DNA of 64,000 bases, from positions 428,103 through 492,102 of the forward strand of contig NZ_SRII01000005.1 of NCBI RefSeq assembly GCF_004684095.1, read 5' to 3'. This stretch comes from Hymenobacter sp. UV11. Lineage in GTDB: Bacteria > Bacteroidota > Bacteroidia > Cytophagales > Hymenobacteraceae. Both the position numbers and the translations under genes were made by a program. Of this stretch, positions 1 through 9,670 are shown one piece after another (within the stretch, counting starts at the first letter, position 1; the number at the start of each line of letters is the position of its first letter). Below the pieces are notes generated by a model that made no database searches, was not told where the DNA came from, and saw only the letters and a program-made list of their open reading frames with translations.

Positions 1-333
1 CTTACCGTGGCCATTGGGGCTTTTGGGGCGCACGCGCTGCGGCCTATGCTCGAAGCCAGCGGCCGCCTCGAAACTTTCGAAACGGCTGTGCGCTACCAGT
101 TTTACCACCTGCTGGCGCTGCTGGCGGTAGGCGTGCTGGCCGTGGCCCGGCCCGACCTGCGCGGCCTCGACACGGCGGCGCTGCTCTGGACCACGGGCAT
201 CGTCATTTTCAGCGGCTCGCTCTACGCCATCTGCTTCACGGGCATCACCAAATTTGGGGCGGTGGCGCCGCTAGGCGGGCTGCTGCTCATTGCCGGCTGG
301 GCGCGGCTGCTCTTTGCGGTGGGTAAGCTGTAG
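1..333 (+). CDS. DUF423 family membrane protein, 5' truncated by window edge
   Basis: The reading frame is open from the first base, so the true start lies outside the window; a GTG at 7 is only an internal codon. The visible 110 residues begin with the family's AIGAFGAHAL motif, followed by a YQFYHLLALLAVG helix, a second helix with SGSLYAICFTG and a C-terminal helix around APLGGLLLIAGW. This matches the small four-helix DUF423 (YgdD-type) inner-membrane proteins, whose function is unknown. Only the first transmembrane helix would be missing. A strong bidirectional terminator follows 22 bases after the stop. Confidence 0.85.
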   Translation, partial: LTVAIGAFGAHALRPMLEASGRLETFETAVRYQFYHLLALLAVGVLAVARPDLRGLDTAALLWTTGIVIFSGSLYAICFTGITKFGAVAPLGGLLLIAGWARLLFAVGKL

Positions 334-355
334 CTTTTACTTCGCAAAAATCCAC

Positions 356-396
356 AAAAAAGGCGAGCCGACAATAGAGGTCGGCTCGCCTTTTTT
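356..396. terminator. Bidirectional terminator between DUF423 and DUF1573 genes
   Basis: A perfect 12-bp stem (361-372 with 380-391, 7-nt loop) is flanked by an A-run on the left and a T-run on the right, so it can terminate both convergent genes. Confidence 0.9.
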
Positions 397-410
397 AGAG
401 GGGGTAGGGC

Positions 411-842
411 TTACTTGTTCGAAGCCGTAGCAGCTTCTTTCACCTCGCCCACCAGCGAAACGGTGGCGCTGCCAGCGGCCGAGTTCGAGTCGATGGTCAG
501 GACTTTGGTCTGCATGCCCATTTTGCCAGCCGAGTTGAATTTGGCCGAGATGGTGCCGGTTTTGCCGGGCTGCACGGGCTCCTTGGTCCACGAAGGCGTG
601 GTGCAGCCGCAGCTTACGCCGATGTTGGAAATCACGAGCGGCTGGGTGCCGGTGTTCTTAAACTTAAATACGTGGTCCACGATATCACCCTGCTTGATGG
701 AGCCGAAGTCGTATTTCACTTCCATAAACTCAATCTGGGGGCCGGCCGGCTTGGCGGTGGCGTTGGCAGGCTTGGTGGCCTGGGCGTGGGCAGCGGTGCC
801 CGCAAACGTGAGGCCCATGGCCAGCAGCAGCATTTTCGTCAT
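411..842 (-). CDS. DUF1573 domain-containing secreted protein
   Basis: The predicted 143-residue protein has a signal peptide (MTKMLLLAMG to about residue 20, AHA cleavage) and then one DUF1573 domain, an immunoglobulin-like fold common in Bacteroidota. Visible hallmarks are YDFGSIKQGD, FKNTGTQPLVI and the VSCGCTTP motif at about 77-84. The open frame continues 37 codons upstream, but those residues are not signal-like, so I place the start at 842. The function of the family is not established; a periplasmic or cell-surface role is inferred from the signal peptide. It is transcribed alone, converging on the DUF423 gene. Confidence 0.85.
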   Translation of the reverse strand: MTKMLLLAMGLTFAGTAAHAQATKPANATAKPAGPQIEFMEVKYDFGSIKQGDIVDHVFKFKNTGTQPLVISNIGVSCGCTTPSWTKEPVQPGKTGTISAKFNSAGKMGMQTKVLTIDSNSAAGSATVSLVGEVKEAATASNK

Positions 843-1011
843 GACAGTGTGTAAGAATGGGTTGAAAGATTGTAACAAATTTACGTGCCGAGGCAGCGTT
901 GGCAAAACTACGGCCAAACTAGCGCCACTGGCTGGCGGCCGGGTGAAGCTCACTGCCGGGCAAACCCAAGTGGCAGCATTTCAATTCCCTACCCCCGTTT
1001 TTTTAGCGCGG

Positions 1012-2448
1012 CTACTCTTCCTCCACCACCTCGCCGCTGGCCAGCAGGCGCCGCTGAAAATTGAGCAGAAACAGCCGCTCCGACGCCCGCGTGATGGCCG
1101 TGTAGAGCCAGCGCGCAAACTCGCCGCCCACCGGCTCGTCGGGCTTGATGAAGCCGTGGTCCACGAATACGGCCTGCCACTGGCCGCCCTGCGCCTTATG
1201 GCACGTAAGGGCGTAGGCAAATTTTATTTGCAAGGCGTTGAGGTACGGGTCTTTGCGCATTTCGGCGTTGCGCTCGGCCTTTTTGGTGAGGTGAGAATAG
1301 TCGGCCAGGATTTCCTGGTACATCTTCTCGTTTTGGTCGCGCGGTAGCGACGGGCTTTCGGTGTGCAGCGTGTCGAGCAGCAGCTTTACTTCCAACTCGG
1401 GCTCGTCGGGGTAGTCCACGAGCCGCACCCGGGCCTGGGCAAAGCGGCAGCCAAATACCTCCTCGCGCCGGATTATCTTGGTGATTTCCAAGAAGTCGCC
1501 ATTCGCCAGGAAGCCGATTTCCGAATCTTTAGGCAGCCAGAAATAGTTGTTGCGCACCACCATGATGTAGTCGCCGGCCTCAATCTCTTCCTCGGCATCA
1601 AACAGCGTGCGCCGGATGAGCTGGTTGTACTGGTTGGCGTTGCGGTTCGAGCGGCAAATGATGGTCGTGTTCTCATGGCCGAAGTTGCGGTAGGCCCAGC
1701 GCAGGCCGTCCTCCAGCTTGTCGCCGCCCATCTTAAACATGTCCTTGAAGCCCTTAGTGTGCAGCTGGATATTGGGCGCTTCCTGCCGCAATTCTTCGCG
1801 CAACTCGGTGGCATTCACCAGGATGCCCGAGGCCTCGGCCTGGCGCATCACCTGGCGCAGCTCTACCCCCTCCACGCGGGCCCGGAAGCGGTGGGCCAGC
1901 AACTCGGGGTCGAGGGCGGGGCTCAGGAGCTGGCCCACCGGCGGCAGCTGCGCCGTATCGCCGATGAGCAGCAGCCGGTTGGTGCTCTTCTCAAACACGA
2001 AGCCCATAAGGTCGTCGAGCAGGCCGTTTTCGCCAAAGGCTTTCTCGTCGGAAATCATGGACGCCTCATCCACAATAAAAAGCATTTCCTCTTGGCGATT
2101 GGGCTGGCGCGTGAAGCTGAGGCGCTCGCTGGGCGCGCCGCTGGTTTGGCGGTATATTTTTTTGTGGATAGTGCTGGCTGGCACGCCCGCGTAGGCGCTC
2201 ATCACCTTCGCGGCGCGGCCGGTAGGCGCCATCAGCGCGTAGCGGCGCTGCATGCGGCCCAACCACTGCACGAGGGCGCTCACCACGGTGGTTTTGCCGG
2301 TGCCCGCGTAGCCGCGCAGCACAAACACTTTGCGCCCTGGCAGCTGGTCGCGCAAAAACTCATCGAGCTGCACGAACAGCGTAGCCTGGTCGTCGGTCGG
2401 CTCAAAGGGGAAGTAGTCGCGAACGGAAGGGAATCGGGTAGTGAGCAA
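1012..2448 (-). CDS. RecD-like superfamily 1 DNA helicase (AAA ATPase)
   Basis: The 478-residue protein carries an ordered set of SF1B helicase motifs: Walker A GYAGTGKTT (46-54), motif Ia ALMAPTGRAA (71-80), Walker B FIVDEAS (124-130), motif III IGDTAQLPPVG and, near the C-terminus, CHKAQGGQW and LYTAITRASE (motifs V and VI). This is the arrangement of RecD/TraA/PIF1-type 5'-3' helicases. No nuclease domain is present and no recB or recC is nearby, so it is a stand-alone helicase like those found next to unrelated genes in many Bacteroidota. It likely acts in DNA repair or replication, but its specific role cannot be told from the sequence. Confidence 0.88.
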   Translation of the reverse strand: MLTTRFPSVRDYFPFEPTDDQATLFVQLDEFLRDQLPGRKVFVLRGYAGTGKTTVVSALVQWLGRMQRRYALMAPTGRAAKVMSAYAGVPASTIHKKIYRQTSGAPSERLSFTRQPNRQEEMLFIVDEASMISDEKAFGENGLLDDLMGFVFEKSTNRLLLIGDTAQLPPVGQLLSPALDPELLAHRFRARVEGVELRQVMRQAEASGILVNATELREELRQEAPNIQLHTKGFKDMFKMGGDKLEDGLRWAYRNFGHENTTIICRSNRNANQYNQLIRRTLFDAEEEIEAGDYIMVVRNNYFWLPKDSEIGFLANGDFLEITKIIRREEVFGCRFAQARVRLVDYPDEPELEVKLLLDTLHTESPSLPRDQNEKMYQEILADYSHLTKKAERNAEMRKDPYLNALQIKFAYALTCHKAQGGQWQAVFVDHGFIKPDEPVGGEFARWLYTAITRASERLFLLNFQRRLLASGEVVEEE

Positions 2449-2521
2449 TGAACGGCAGGAATGGTGAACTCAGGTAAAATTAGCCTGCTTTTGCCAGCGA
2501 ACTTAACACGCCGGCATTATG

Positions 2522-2529
2522 TATATTTG
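2522..2529 (+). promoter_or_regulatory. Putative -7 box for the small RNA candidate
   Basis: TATATTTG fits the Bacteroidota -7 consensus TAnnTTTG. The nearest upstream TTG is 28 bases away, longer than the usual 19-21, so the promoter call rests mainly on the -7 box and the downstream terminator. Confidence 0.45.
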
Positions 2530-2534
2530 TGCAG

Positions 2535-2618
2535 GACAAAGCTACTGGCTGCGTCTTAGGCCTGGGTGCAAGCCCGGGCCCTATCAAGGGATGTCTCGTG
2601 CACGAGACATCCCTATTT
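2535..2618 (+). ncRNA. Candidate small RNA with Rho-independent terminator
   Basis: Both neighbouring genes are on the minus strand, yet this spacer holds a plus-strand -7 box followed by two hairpins. The first is GGCCTGGG/CCCGGGCC with a short loop (about 2559-2580). The second is a 12-bp stem (2588-2615 region) ending directly in a run of T on the plus strand only. On the minus strand the terminal stem is not followed by T, so it cannot serve the flanking genes. The simplest reading is an independent transcript of roughly 80 nt. I recognise no known RNA family. The 5' end is approximate. Confidence 0.45.
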
Positions 2619-2621
2619 TTT

Positions 2622-3098
2622 TTAGGGTATTACTCCGCGAAAAGCATTAGTAATTATCATTTCGCGACCGAAAGTGTACAAATCCTCATCCATTAACACT
2701 GCTACTTCTGCGATGGCCTCGGTACGTTGCGTGCGGTTATAGATACCACCCTCCAGAAAATTACGGTTGAAGTCGGCGGGTAATTGAAGGAGGATATGGC
2801 TGGCTTGCCGGCTACCATCGCGCAAGGCCTTATCAATGGCATTTTCTGTGCGGCCTTGGGGAATTTTAAATTCCCATATCACACCATTACGGGTTGCATC
2901 GGGCGATTTTACGTTCGGTTTATCCACTATCCCTAGTAAGCACACACACTCACCCTGCTGCGCCAGAAATAGCGCAATGGGCAGGTTGCCCCGGCTTTCT
3001 TGCTTGCCATGGTTTTCGTGTATATCCACAAAACCCCCAGTGGGGTTTTCAAATAAGCGGGTATAACCAGGACTTGGGGGTGGGTTTGAGACACTCAT
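2622..3098 (-). CDS. Orphan CdiA-CT-like nuclease domain protein
   Basis: The 158-residue protein has no signal peptide. Its centre reads like the PD-(D/E)XK tRNase domains at the C-termini of contact-dependent inhibition toxins: a helix with HENHGKQESRGNLPIALFLA, then SPDATRNGVIWEFKIP, then a helix with TENAIDKALRDGSRQASHI. Candidate catalytic residues are E34, D67, E76 and K78. Here the domain stands alone instead of ending a giant secreted toxin, and no immunity gene is adjacent. The start ATG overlaps the stop of the thioesterase gene (ATGA), so the two are translationally coupled. An alternative is a domesticated nuclease with a housekeeping function. The family call is by motif only. 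Confidence 0.55.
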   Translation of the reverse strand: MSVSNPPPSPGYTRLFENPTGGFVDIHENHGKQESRGNLPIALFLAQQGECVCLLGIVDKPNVKSPDATRNGVIWEFKIPQGRTENAIDKALRDGSRQASHILLQLPADFNRNFLEGGIYNRTQRTEAIAEVAVLMDEDLYTFGREMIITNAFRGVIP

Positions 3099-3526
3099 GC
3101 CGGCTCCAGCACCGCCATCGTGGCCGACGCTTTCGCAATCAGCACGTCGTCGCACCACACTTCTGCTTCGCAGAAGTGCAGGCGCCGCCCGGCTTTCAGC
3201 ACCCAGCCGATGGCTCGGATGCGTTGGCCCACACCGGGGTTTAGGTAGCTCACTTTCAGGTCCGAAGTCACCACCCCTACCCCCTCGGGCACGAGCGTAA
3301 TGGCGGCAAAGCCGGCTACCAGGTCGGCCATGGTGGCCACCAGACCGCCGTGGGCAAAGCCGCGCTGCTGCTGGTGGTGCTGGCCCAAAGTCAGCTCGGC
3401 CTCAATGCGGCCGGGCTCGATGCGGGTGAGGTCGGCCCCGATGAGGTGCATAAAGTGCTGGCCCTTGAGCTTTTCGCGAATGCAGGTTTCGAGGTCGGTG
3501 GCGGGGAGAGGGGTAGCAGCTGGCAT
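3095..3526 (-). CDS. PaaI-type hotdog thioesterase
   Basis: The 143-residue length and the motif RGFAHGGLVATMADLVAGF identify a single hotdog domain of the PaaI/YbgC-like acyl-CoA thioesterases, with the conserved H-G-G turn and an Asp in the following helix. SDLKVSYLNPG and GRRLHFCEAEVW supply the later strands of the fold. Such enzymes hydrolyse acyl- or aryl-CoA esters in the cytoplasm; the substrate cannot be read here. The stop overlaps the start of the downstream nuclease-like gene by ATGA. A -7 box (TATCTTTG on the minus strand) lies only 8 bases upstream of the ATG, implying a very short leader. Confidence 0.85.
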   Translation of the reverse strand: MPAATPLPATDLETCIREKLKGQHFMHLIGADLTRIEPGRIEAELTLGQHHQQQRGFAHGGLVATMADLVAGFAAITLVPEGVGVVTSDLKVSYLNPGVGQRIRAIGWVLKAGRRLHFCEAEVWCDDVLIAKASATMAVLEPA

Positions 3527-3534
3527 AAGTCGCT

Positions 3535-3542
3535 CAAAGATA
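3535..3542 (-). promoter_or_regulatory. -7 box upstream of the thioesterase gene
   Basis: The minus strand reads TATCTTTG, the Bacteroidota -7 consensus, 8 bases before the ATG at 3526. Confidence 0.5.
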
Positions 3543-3591
3543 CCGGCGGGCGTACCTTACAGCACTTCCGGACCCTATCCCCCTCTTGCTG

Positions 3592-4230
3592 ATGGAACAC
3601 GTTTCGACTATGCAGTACCTCGTGGCCGGCGCGCTGGGCCTGGGGCTGGCCGCGTGCAGCGGCTTTCGGGTATTTGTGCCGCTGCTGGCGGCCAGTGTGG
3701 CGCACCGGGTGGGCTGGCTGCCCAGCTCGCCGGGCTTCGACTGGCTCAGCAGCTGGACGGCCCTGGTGGTGCTAGCCACCGCCACCGTGGCCGAGCTGGT
3801 GGGCTACTACGTGCCCCTCTTCGACCATTTGCTCGATACGCTGACCACGCCCGCCTCCTTTATCGCGGGCACGCTGCTCATGACCTCTTCGCTCATCCAC
3901 CTCGACCCGACGCTGCGCTGGACGCTCGGTATTTTGGTGGGCGGGGGCGCGGCGGGGCTGGTGCAGGGCAGCACGGCGCTGCTGCGGGCGGGCTCCACGG
4001 CCACCACCGGCGGGCTGGCTAACCCGCTGTTTGCCACCCTGGAAAACACGTTGGCGATAGCCGGCACGCTACTCACGCTGCTGCTGCCGCTGGTGGCGGC
4101 GGGGCTGGTGCTGGGGCTGCTGGTGTTTCTGGCGAGCCGGCTGCGGCGCTGGCAGCAGCGGCGGGCGCTGGGCCGGCAAGTGGGGGTAGGCGGGCCAGCG
4201 GCGACACCCACGCCCGGCGGGTTTGCGTAA
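3592..4230 (+). CDS. DUF4126 family membrane protein
   Basis: The 212-residue protein has a helix with GALGLGLAACSGFRVFVPLLAASVAHRVG, the signature of DUF4126, then VAELVGYYVPLFDHLLDTL, SFIAGTLLMTSS, a glycine-rich hydrophobic segment and a last long helix before a basic tail. I count five or six membrane segments. The function of the family is unknown. I chose the ATG at 3592 rather than the in-frame TTG at 3586. It is divergent from the thioesterase and followed 33 bases later by the Nudix gene in the same direction. Confidence 0.82.
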   Translation: MEHVSTMQYLVAGALGLGLAACSGFRVFVPLLAASVAHRVGWLPSSPGFDWLSSWTALVVLATATVAELVGYYVPLFDHLLDTLTTPASFIAGTLLMTSSLIHLDPTLRWTLGILVGGGAAGLVQGSTALLRAGSTATTGGLANPLFATLENTLAIAGTLLTLLLPLVAAGLVLGLLVFLASRLRRWQQRRALGRQVGVGGPAATPTPGGFA

Positions 4231-4263
4231 AGACAACCGTATACCTGAACCAATAACGTCTTT

Positions 4264-4773
4264 ATGCCCGGTGCCGAATCTGACTCAAGCAGCTCTTTGC
4301 TAACTCCTTATAATGGGCTGGTGCGCGTGCGCGTGGGAGGCCTGCTGGTGCGCAAAGGCGCTATTTTGCTGGCGGCCCACCGGGGCTTGCTGCCCAACGG
4401 GGCTACGTTCTGGTCGCCGCCGGGCGGGGGCTGGGCCTTCGGCGAGAGCTTAAAACAGGCGCTGGTGCGCGAGTTTCAAGAAGAAACCGGGCTGGCCGTG
4501 CGCGTGGGCCGGCAGCTGCACCTGCACGAGTTTCGGCGCGATGCGCTGCAGGCGCTGGAGATATTCTTCGAAGTCACGGCCGAGGATGACACCGCTACCC
4601 CCCGCCTGGGCCACGACCCCGAGCATAGCCCCGACAACCAGTTGCTCAGCGAGTTGGCCTGGCTCACGCCGCGCCAGCTGCTGGCCCTGCCGCCCGCCCA
4701 CGTGCACCCCATACTGCGCGGGCTGCTGAGCACCGACGACGTATTTGTGCCCCAGGTGCTGCTAAGTACCTGA
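4264..4773 (+). CDS. Nudix hydrolase
   Basis: The 169-residue protein shows a complete Nudix box, G-x5-E-x7-REUxEExGU, from G55 through E61 to REFQEETGL at 69-77. The surrounding beta strands (VRVGGLLVRKGAILLAAHRG) fit the family. Nudix enzymes hydrolyse nucleoside diphosphates linked to another moiety, using Mg2+ held by the Glu pair in the box. The substrate cannot be predicted. The frame starts at an ATG and the first 18 residues are Ser-rich and probably disordered. It may be cotranscribed with the DUF4126 gene. Confidence 0.88.
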   Translation: MPGAESDSSSSLLTPYNGLVRVRVGGLLVRKGAILLAAHRGLLPNGATFWSPPGGGWAFGESLKQALVREFQEETGLAVRVGRQLHLHEFRRDALQALEIFFEVTAEDDTATPRLGHDPEHSPDNQLLSELAWLTPRQLLALPPAHVHPILRGLLSTDDVFVPQVLLST

Positions 4774-4938
4774 CTGGCTGCGCAGGGTAGGGCCTTCGAG
4801 GCCCGCACCGGGGGTAGGGCTGGCCCAGCGCCTTTGGAGCGGCACCGCCAGCCGTATGCTGGCACTTGGTTTTCAAGCAATTACTTCATCGGATAGCTAA
4901 AAGCGAAACCGTTGGCCGCCATCCTGGCCCCCAAAACT

Positions 4939-4946
4939 TATCTTTG
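4939..4946 (+). promoter_or_regulatory. -7 box immediately upstream of DUF3822 gene
   Basis: TATCTTTG matches the TAnnTTTG consensus and ends only 6 bases before the proposed GTG start at 4953. A TTG at 4912-4914 is a possible -33 element, with a rather long 24-nt spacer. Confidence 0.55.
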
Positions 4947-4952
4947 CCGGCC

Positions 4953-5822
4953 GTGCCTACTACCCCTACCCTATCCGCTACCGCCGCGGTAAGCCTACGC
5001 GACGACACCTTCGACCTAGCAAATCCCACGGCCTACCAGCTCTATGCCCTGGCCGGGCCTACCCGGCTGCGCGTGGCGGCGCTGGAGGTGGCCCGGCAAA
5101 AAATAGTGGCTTTCGACGACCACCCGCTCGCGGGCCTGGCCGACCTGCCCGCCGCCGCCGCTGCCCACCCGCTGCTGGGCCACGCCGGCTGGGCGCGGCT
5201 GCGGCTGGCGCTGGCGGGCACGACCAGCACGCTGCTACCTGCGCCCCTGTATCGGCCCGGCGATGAAAACGCCTACCTGCGCCCCCACCACACGCTGGCC
5301 CCCACCGAGGAGGCCCTGGCCTACGCCCTACCCCTGCCCGCGCCGGCCACCGACATCGTGAGCATTTTTGCGGCACGCCACGATTTGTCGCACTGGCTCT
5401 ACACGGTGCACGGGCCCAGCGCGCGGCTGCTGCCCGCCACCAGCGCCCTATTAGCGGGCCTGCTGCACCAGCGCGGCACCACGCCGCGCCAGCTTTATCT
5501 GAGCCTGGCCGAGCAGGAGCTCACGGCCGTGGTGCTGGGCGCGCGGCTGGAGTTTTGCAACACCTTTGCCGTGAGCACGGCCGAGGACGTGGCCTACTAC
5601 ACTATCCTGGTGATGCAGGAGCTGGGCCTGAACCCCGAACGTGACCCGGTGACCATCTGGGGTGAGCTTACCGGCGACTCGGCCACGTTCGCGCTGCTTA
5701 GCACCTACGTGCGCCAGCTGCGCTTCGGGGCGCGGCCCTTTGGGGTGCAGTACTTTTATTACCTGAATGAAGTGGCCGACTACCGGCATTTTGACTTGTT
5801 CAGCCTGGTTTATTGCGAATAG
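4953..5822 (+). CDS. DUF3822 family protein upstream of coaD
   Basis: The 289-residue protein contains DDTFDLANPTAYQLYAL near the start and later FIAARHDLSHWLYTVHG-type, LEFCNTFAVSTAEDVAYYTI and QELGLNPERDPVTIWGEL segments. These are recognisable as DUF3822, a Bacteroidota family with an actin-like ATPase fold of unknown role. It sits directly before coaD, its usual neighbour in this phylum. The frame is open further upstream to a TTG at 4866, but the -7 box at 4939-4946 favours the GTG at 4953, which would make the message almost leaderless. Confidence 0.75.
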   Translation: MPTTPTLSATAAVSLRDDTFDLANPTAYQLYALAGPTRLRVAALEVARQKIVAFDDHPLAGLADLPAAAAAHPLLGHAGWARLRLALAGTTSTLLPAPLYRPGDENAYLRPHHTLAPTEEALAYALPLPAPATDIVSIFAARHDLSHWLYTVHGPSARLLPATSALLAGLLHQRGTTPRQLYLSLAEQELTAVVLGARLEFCNTFAVSTAEDVAYYTILVMQELGLNPERDPVTIWGELTGDSATFALLSTYVRQLRFGARPFGVQYFYYLNEVADYRHFDLFSLVYCE

Positions 5823-5856
5823 TTTTTGACTCGGGACGCGGCGGCGCCCTAGATAC

Positions 5857-6327
5857 ATGAAAAAAATCGCCCTTTTTCCCGGTTCTTTCGACCCGTTTAC
5901 CAACGGCCACCTCGACATTGTGCGGCGCGGCGCGGGGCTATTCGATGAGGTCATTATTGCCCTGGGCACCAACAGCAGCAAGCAGCGCTACCTACCCCTC
6001 GACTGGATGCTGGCGCAGCTCGAAGCGCTGTTTCAGGACGAGCCGCGCGTGTCGGTGCGCAGCTACCAGGGCCTCACGGTGGAGTTTGCCCGCGCCACCG
6101 GCGCGCGCTACCTGCTGCGCGGCCTGCGCAACACGCTCGATTTTGAATACGAAAACAGCATCGGCCAGGCCAACCGCCTGCTCTACCCCGAGCTGGAAAC
6201 GGTGGCGCTGCTCACGGCGCCCACGCTGGCCGCCATCAGCAGCACCATCGTGCGCGACATTCACCGCTACGGCGGCGACGCGGCGCAGTTCGTGCCCTTT
6301 GCCCTACCCCCTCCCAAACCGGCGTAG
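5857..6327 (+). CDS. coaD: Phosphopantetheine adenylyltransferase
   Basis: The 156-residue enzyme transfers AMP from ATP to 4'-phosphopantetheine, making dephospho-CoA, the penultimate step of CoA synthesis. The nucleotidyltransferase signature FPGSFDPFTNGH (7-18, TxGH-type) and the C-terminal ISSTIVRDI motif are both present, as is YLLRGLRNTLDFEYE in the middle. Length and order match bacterial CoaD. It lies 34 bases after the DUF3822 gene, likely in one operon, and ends at a strong bidirectional terminator. Confidence 0.96.
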   Translation: MKKIALFPGSFDPFTNGHLDIVRRGAGLFDEVIIALGTNSSKQRYLPLDWMLAQLEALFQDEPRVSVRSYQGLTVEFARATGARYLLRGLRNTLDFEYENSIGQANRLLYPELETVALLTAPTLAAISSTIVRDIHRYGGDAAQFVPFALPPPKPA

Positions 6328-6341
6328 CGGGCCGGGCCATA

Positions 6342-6385
6342 ACGCAAAAGCCCCCTGGCTCGGCTGAACCAGGGGGCTTTTGCGT
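6342..6385. terminator. Bidirectional terminator between coaD and DUF4199-like gene
   Basis: A 17-bp perfect stem (6342-6358 with 6369-6385) contains an internal AAAAG/CTTTT pairing that supplies the U-tract in either direction. Confidence 0.85.
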
Positions 6386-6400
6386 AGCTATGCCAAGGCT

Positions 6401-6895
6401 TTACTCCATCACTTTCAATGGGTCGATGGGGTCTGCCTTGAAATACTGCATGGCAATGAGCGAGGTGATAACGCCCGTCATACTACCCATGAGAATAATG
6501 GCCGGAAAAGCGACGACCACCGACAGCTCGAAGCCAAACAGATTCTCTACCTGCGTGAGGTCCAGCGATTTCGGAATGACAACGGTAAGAATAATAAAGA
6601 ACAGGCCCAGCACCACCGAGGCCACTAGCGCCGTTACGATACCCGTGCCGTAGCCGCCCAGGTAGGGCATTTGCTCGCCGCGCACCTGGCGCAAGTTGCG
6701 GATAGCCAGCACCGAGCCCAGGATGAGGATGAGCACGTCGAGGCTGCCGGCCTCGATGCGCGAGAAAAAGCCCATCAGCGCCGCTGCCAGTGTGTAGATG
6801 CAGAGGACGACCGCCGTCATCATGCCAAAGCGAAAGCCATTTCGTTCGGGGGTAAGCGTGGGTCCGGCAGATGCGGATGTGGAGCGGGCAGCCAT
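6401..6895 (-). CDS. DUF4199-like four-helix membrane protein
   Basis: The 164-residue protein has four hydrophobic segments: AVVLCIYTLAAALMGF, SLDVLILILGSVLAI, IVTALVASVVLGLFFIIL and VAFPAIILMGSMTGVITSLIA. A short polar linker follows helix 2 (RQVRGEQMPYLGGYGTGI). This is the topology and motif order of DUF4199 proteins, which are common, small and uncharacterised in Bacteroidota. The call is moderate because the family is weakly conserved. It is monocistronic and convergent with coaD. Confidence 0.6.
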   Translation of the reverse strand: MAARSTSASAGPTLTPERNGFRFGMMTAVVLCIYTLAAALMGFFSRIEAGSLDVLILILGSVLAIRNLRQVRGEQMPYLGGYGTGIVTALVASVVLGLFFIILTVVIPKSLDLTQVENLFGFELSVVVAFPAIILMGSMTGVITSLIAMQYFKADPIDPLKVME

Positions 6896-7056
6896 AAAGG
6901 AAAGGAAGTATTGTGGGGAGAAGAAAGGCAGAAAAGTGACGCAAAAGGCCAGCTGATTAAGCTATACTGCATTTGGCGGCCGGATGTTGTGCCAATTGCT
7001 GAGGGCACAAATCGGCGCCCGCCCGTGTTGGGGTAGGCTAAGGAGGAGCGGTGGCG

Positions 7057-7064
7057 TATTTTTG
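7057..7064 (+). promoter_or_regulatory. -7 box of the ABC-F gene
   Basis: TATTTTTG fits TAnnTTTG, 32 bases upstream of the ATG. No TTG at the usual -33 spacing is visible. Confidence 0.4.
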
Positions 7065-7096
7065 CAAAGATTTTTTGGTTTTTTATTCCGGTTTAG

Positions 7097-8719
<1,623 letters not shown>

Positions 8720-8810
8720 AATCAGGAATTAAGCAGACTCATTCTGGGGTTTGTTCTAGTAAGCCGGGCTTCTTCATTATCTCTACCTGCCGCGCCGCTA
8801 ATTTCCCTTC

Positions 8811-9650
8811 ATGAAACGTCTGCTTTTTCCAGTTTTACTAGGGGCCGTGGCCCTGCTGGCCCCTGGCCGCAGCCTGGCCCAGAACAAGCCCGCGCTTAAT
8901 ACCGCGCCTCCTGGCTCGGTGCCCCCCGTGCGGCCGGCCCCGGTAGCTACCCCGCGCCCGGCGGCCGACACGACCAACGTGGCGCCTACTATTCCGGTGT
9001 ACACGCCGGCCACCGCACCTGCAGCAACGCCTCAGCCGCCGGCCCAACCCCAGCAGGCTGAGGCCCTCCCCCCCCCCAGCCAGGACAGCCCTTCGGGCTT
9101 TGAGCTGCCGGGCCGTGAGCAGGCGCGCAAGGCCGCGCAGCAGCACGCTGAGCAGTATACCAAGCTGTTTGTGTACTCGGGCTTTGGCCTGGGCTATAGC
9201 TCCTACGCGGGCTACAGCCAGTTCAACTTCAGCATTTCGCCGGCCATTGGCTACCGCGTAAACGACCGGCTCTCCATTGGGCCCGGCATCAGCTACGCGT
9301 ATAGCAACTACGGCATCAGCAACGGCTACAACACCAACAGCAGCACTAATTTCAGCACCAGCAGCTTTGGCGTGAAGGGCTTTGCCCAGTTCATGGTGTA
9401 TAATAATTTCTTCCTGCACGCCGAGTATGAGGTGACGAAGGCGCAGCTGCTGGCGCAGGATAATTACGGTAATTTCAGCACCATCAACCGCTCGGTGCAG
9501 ACGCCGCTGGCCGGCATCGGCTACCGCTCGCAAATCAGCAACCGCGCAGCCGCTGATATTGTGCTGCTCTATAATTTTCAGGATAATTACAACAGCATTT
9601 ATCCCAACCCGGTAATTCGCTTTAATTTCCTGTTTAATATCGGCAAGTAA
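8811..9650 (+). CDS. Porin-family outer-membrane beta-barrel protein
   Basis: The 279-residue protein has a clear signal peptide (MKRLLFPVLLGAVALLAPG, ending at LAQ) and a long Pro/Ala-rich low-complexity linker to about residue 90. The second half consists of alternating aromatic and small residues in strands such as YSGFGLGYSSYAGYSQFNFS and FNFLFNIGK. The last strand ends in an aromatic-containing hydrophobic segment, typical of eight-strand OmpW/OprF-like barrels called 'porin family' in Bacteroidota. The function is unknown; outer-membrane location is inferred. It is followed by a perfect terminator. Confidence 0.72.
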   Translation: MKRLLFPVLLGAVALLAPGRSLAQNKPALNTAPPGSVPPVRPAPVATPRPAADTTNVAPTIPVYTPATAPAATPQPPAQPQQAEALPPPSQDSPSGFELPGREQARKAAQQHAEQYTKLFVYSGFGLGYSSYAGYSQFNFSISPAIGYRVNDRLSIGPGISYAYSNYGISNGYNTNSSTNFSTSSFGVKGFAQFMVYNNFFLHAEYEVTKAQLLAQDNYGNFSTINRSVQTPLAGIGYRSQISNRAAADIVLLYNFQDNYNSIYPNPVIRFNFLFNIGK

Positions 9651-9670
9651 TTGCTGAGTGTTGACAAAAG

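Noticed and set aside
1363..2451. 362-codon plus-strand frame opposite the helicase
   Set aside because: It is antisense to a gene with complete SF1 helicase motifs. Its protein is His/Ala/Gln-rich with no motif, typical of shadows in GC-rich DNA.
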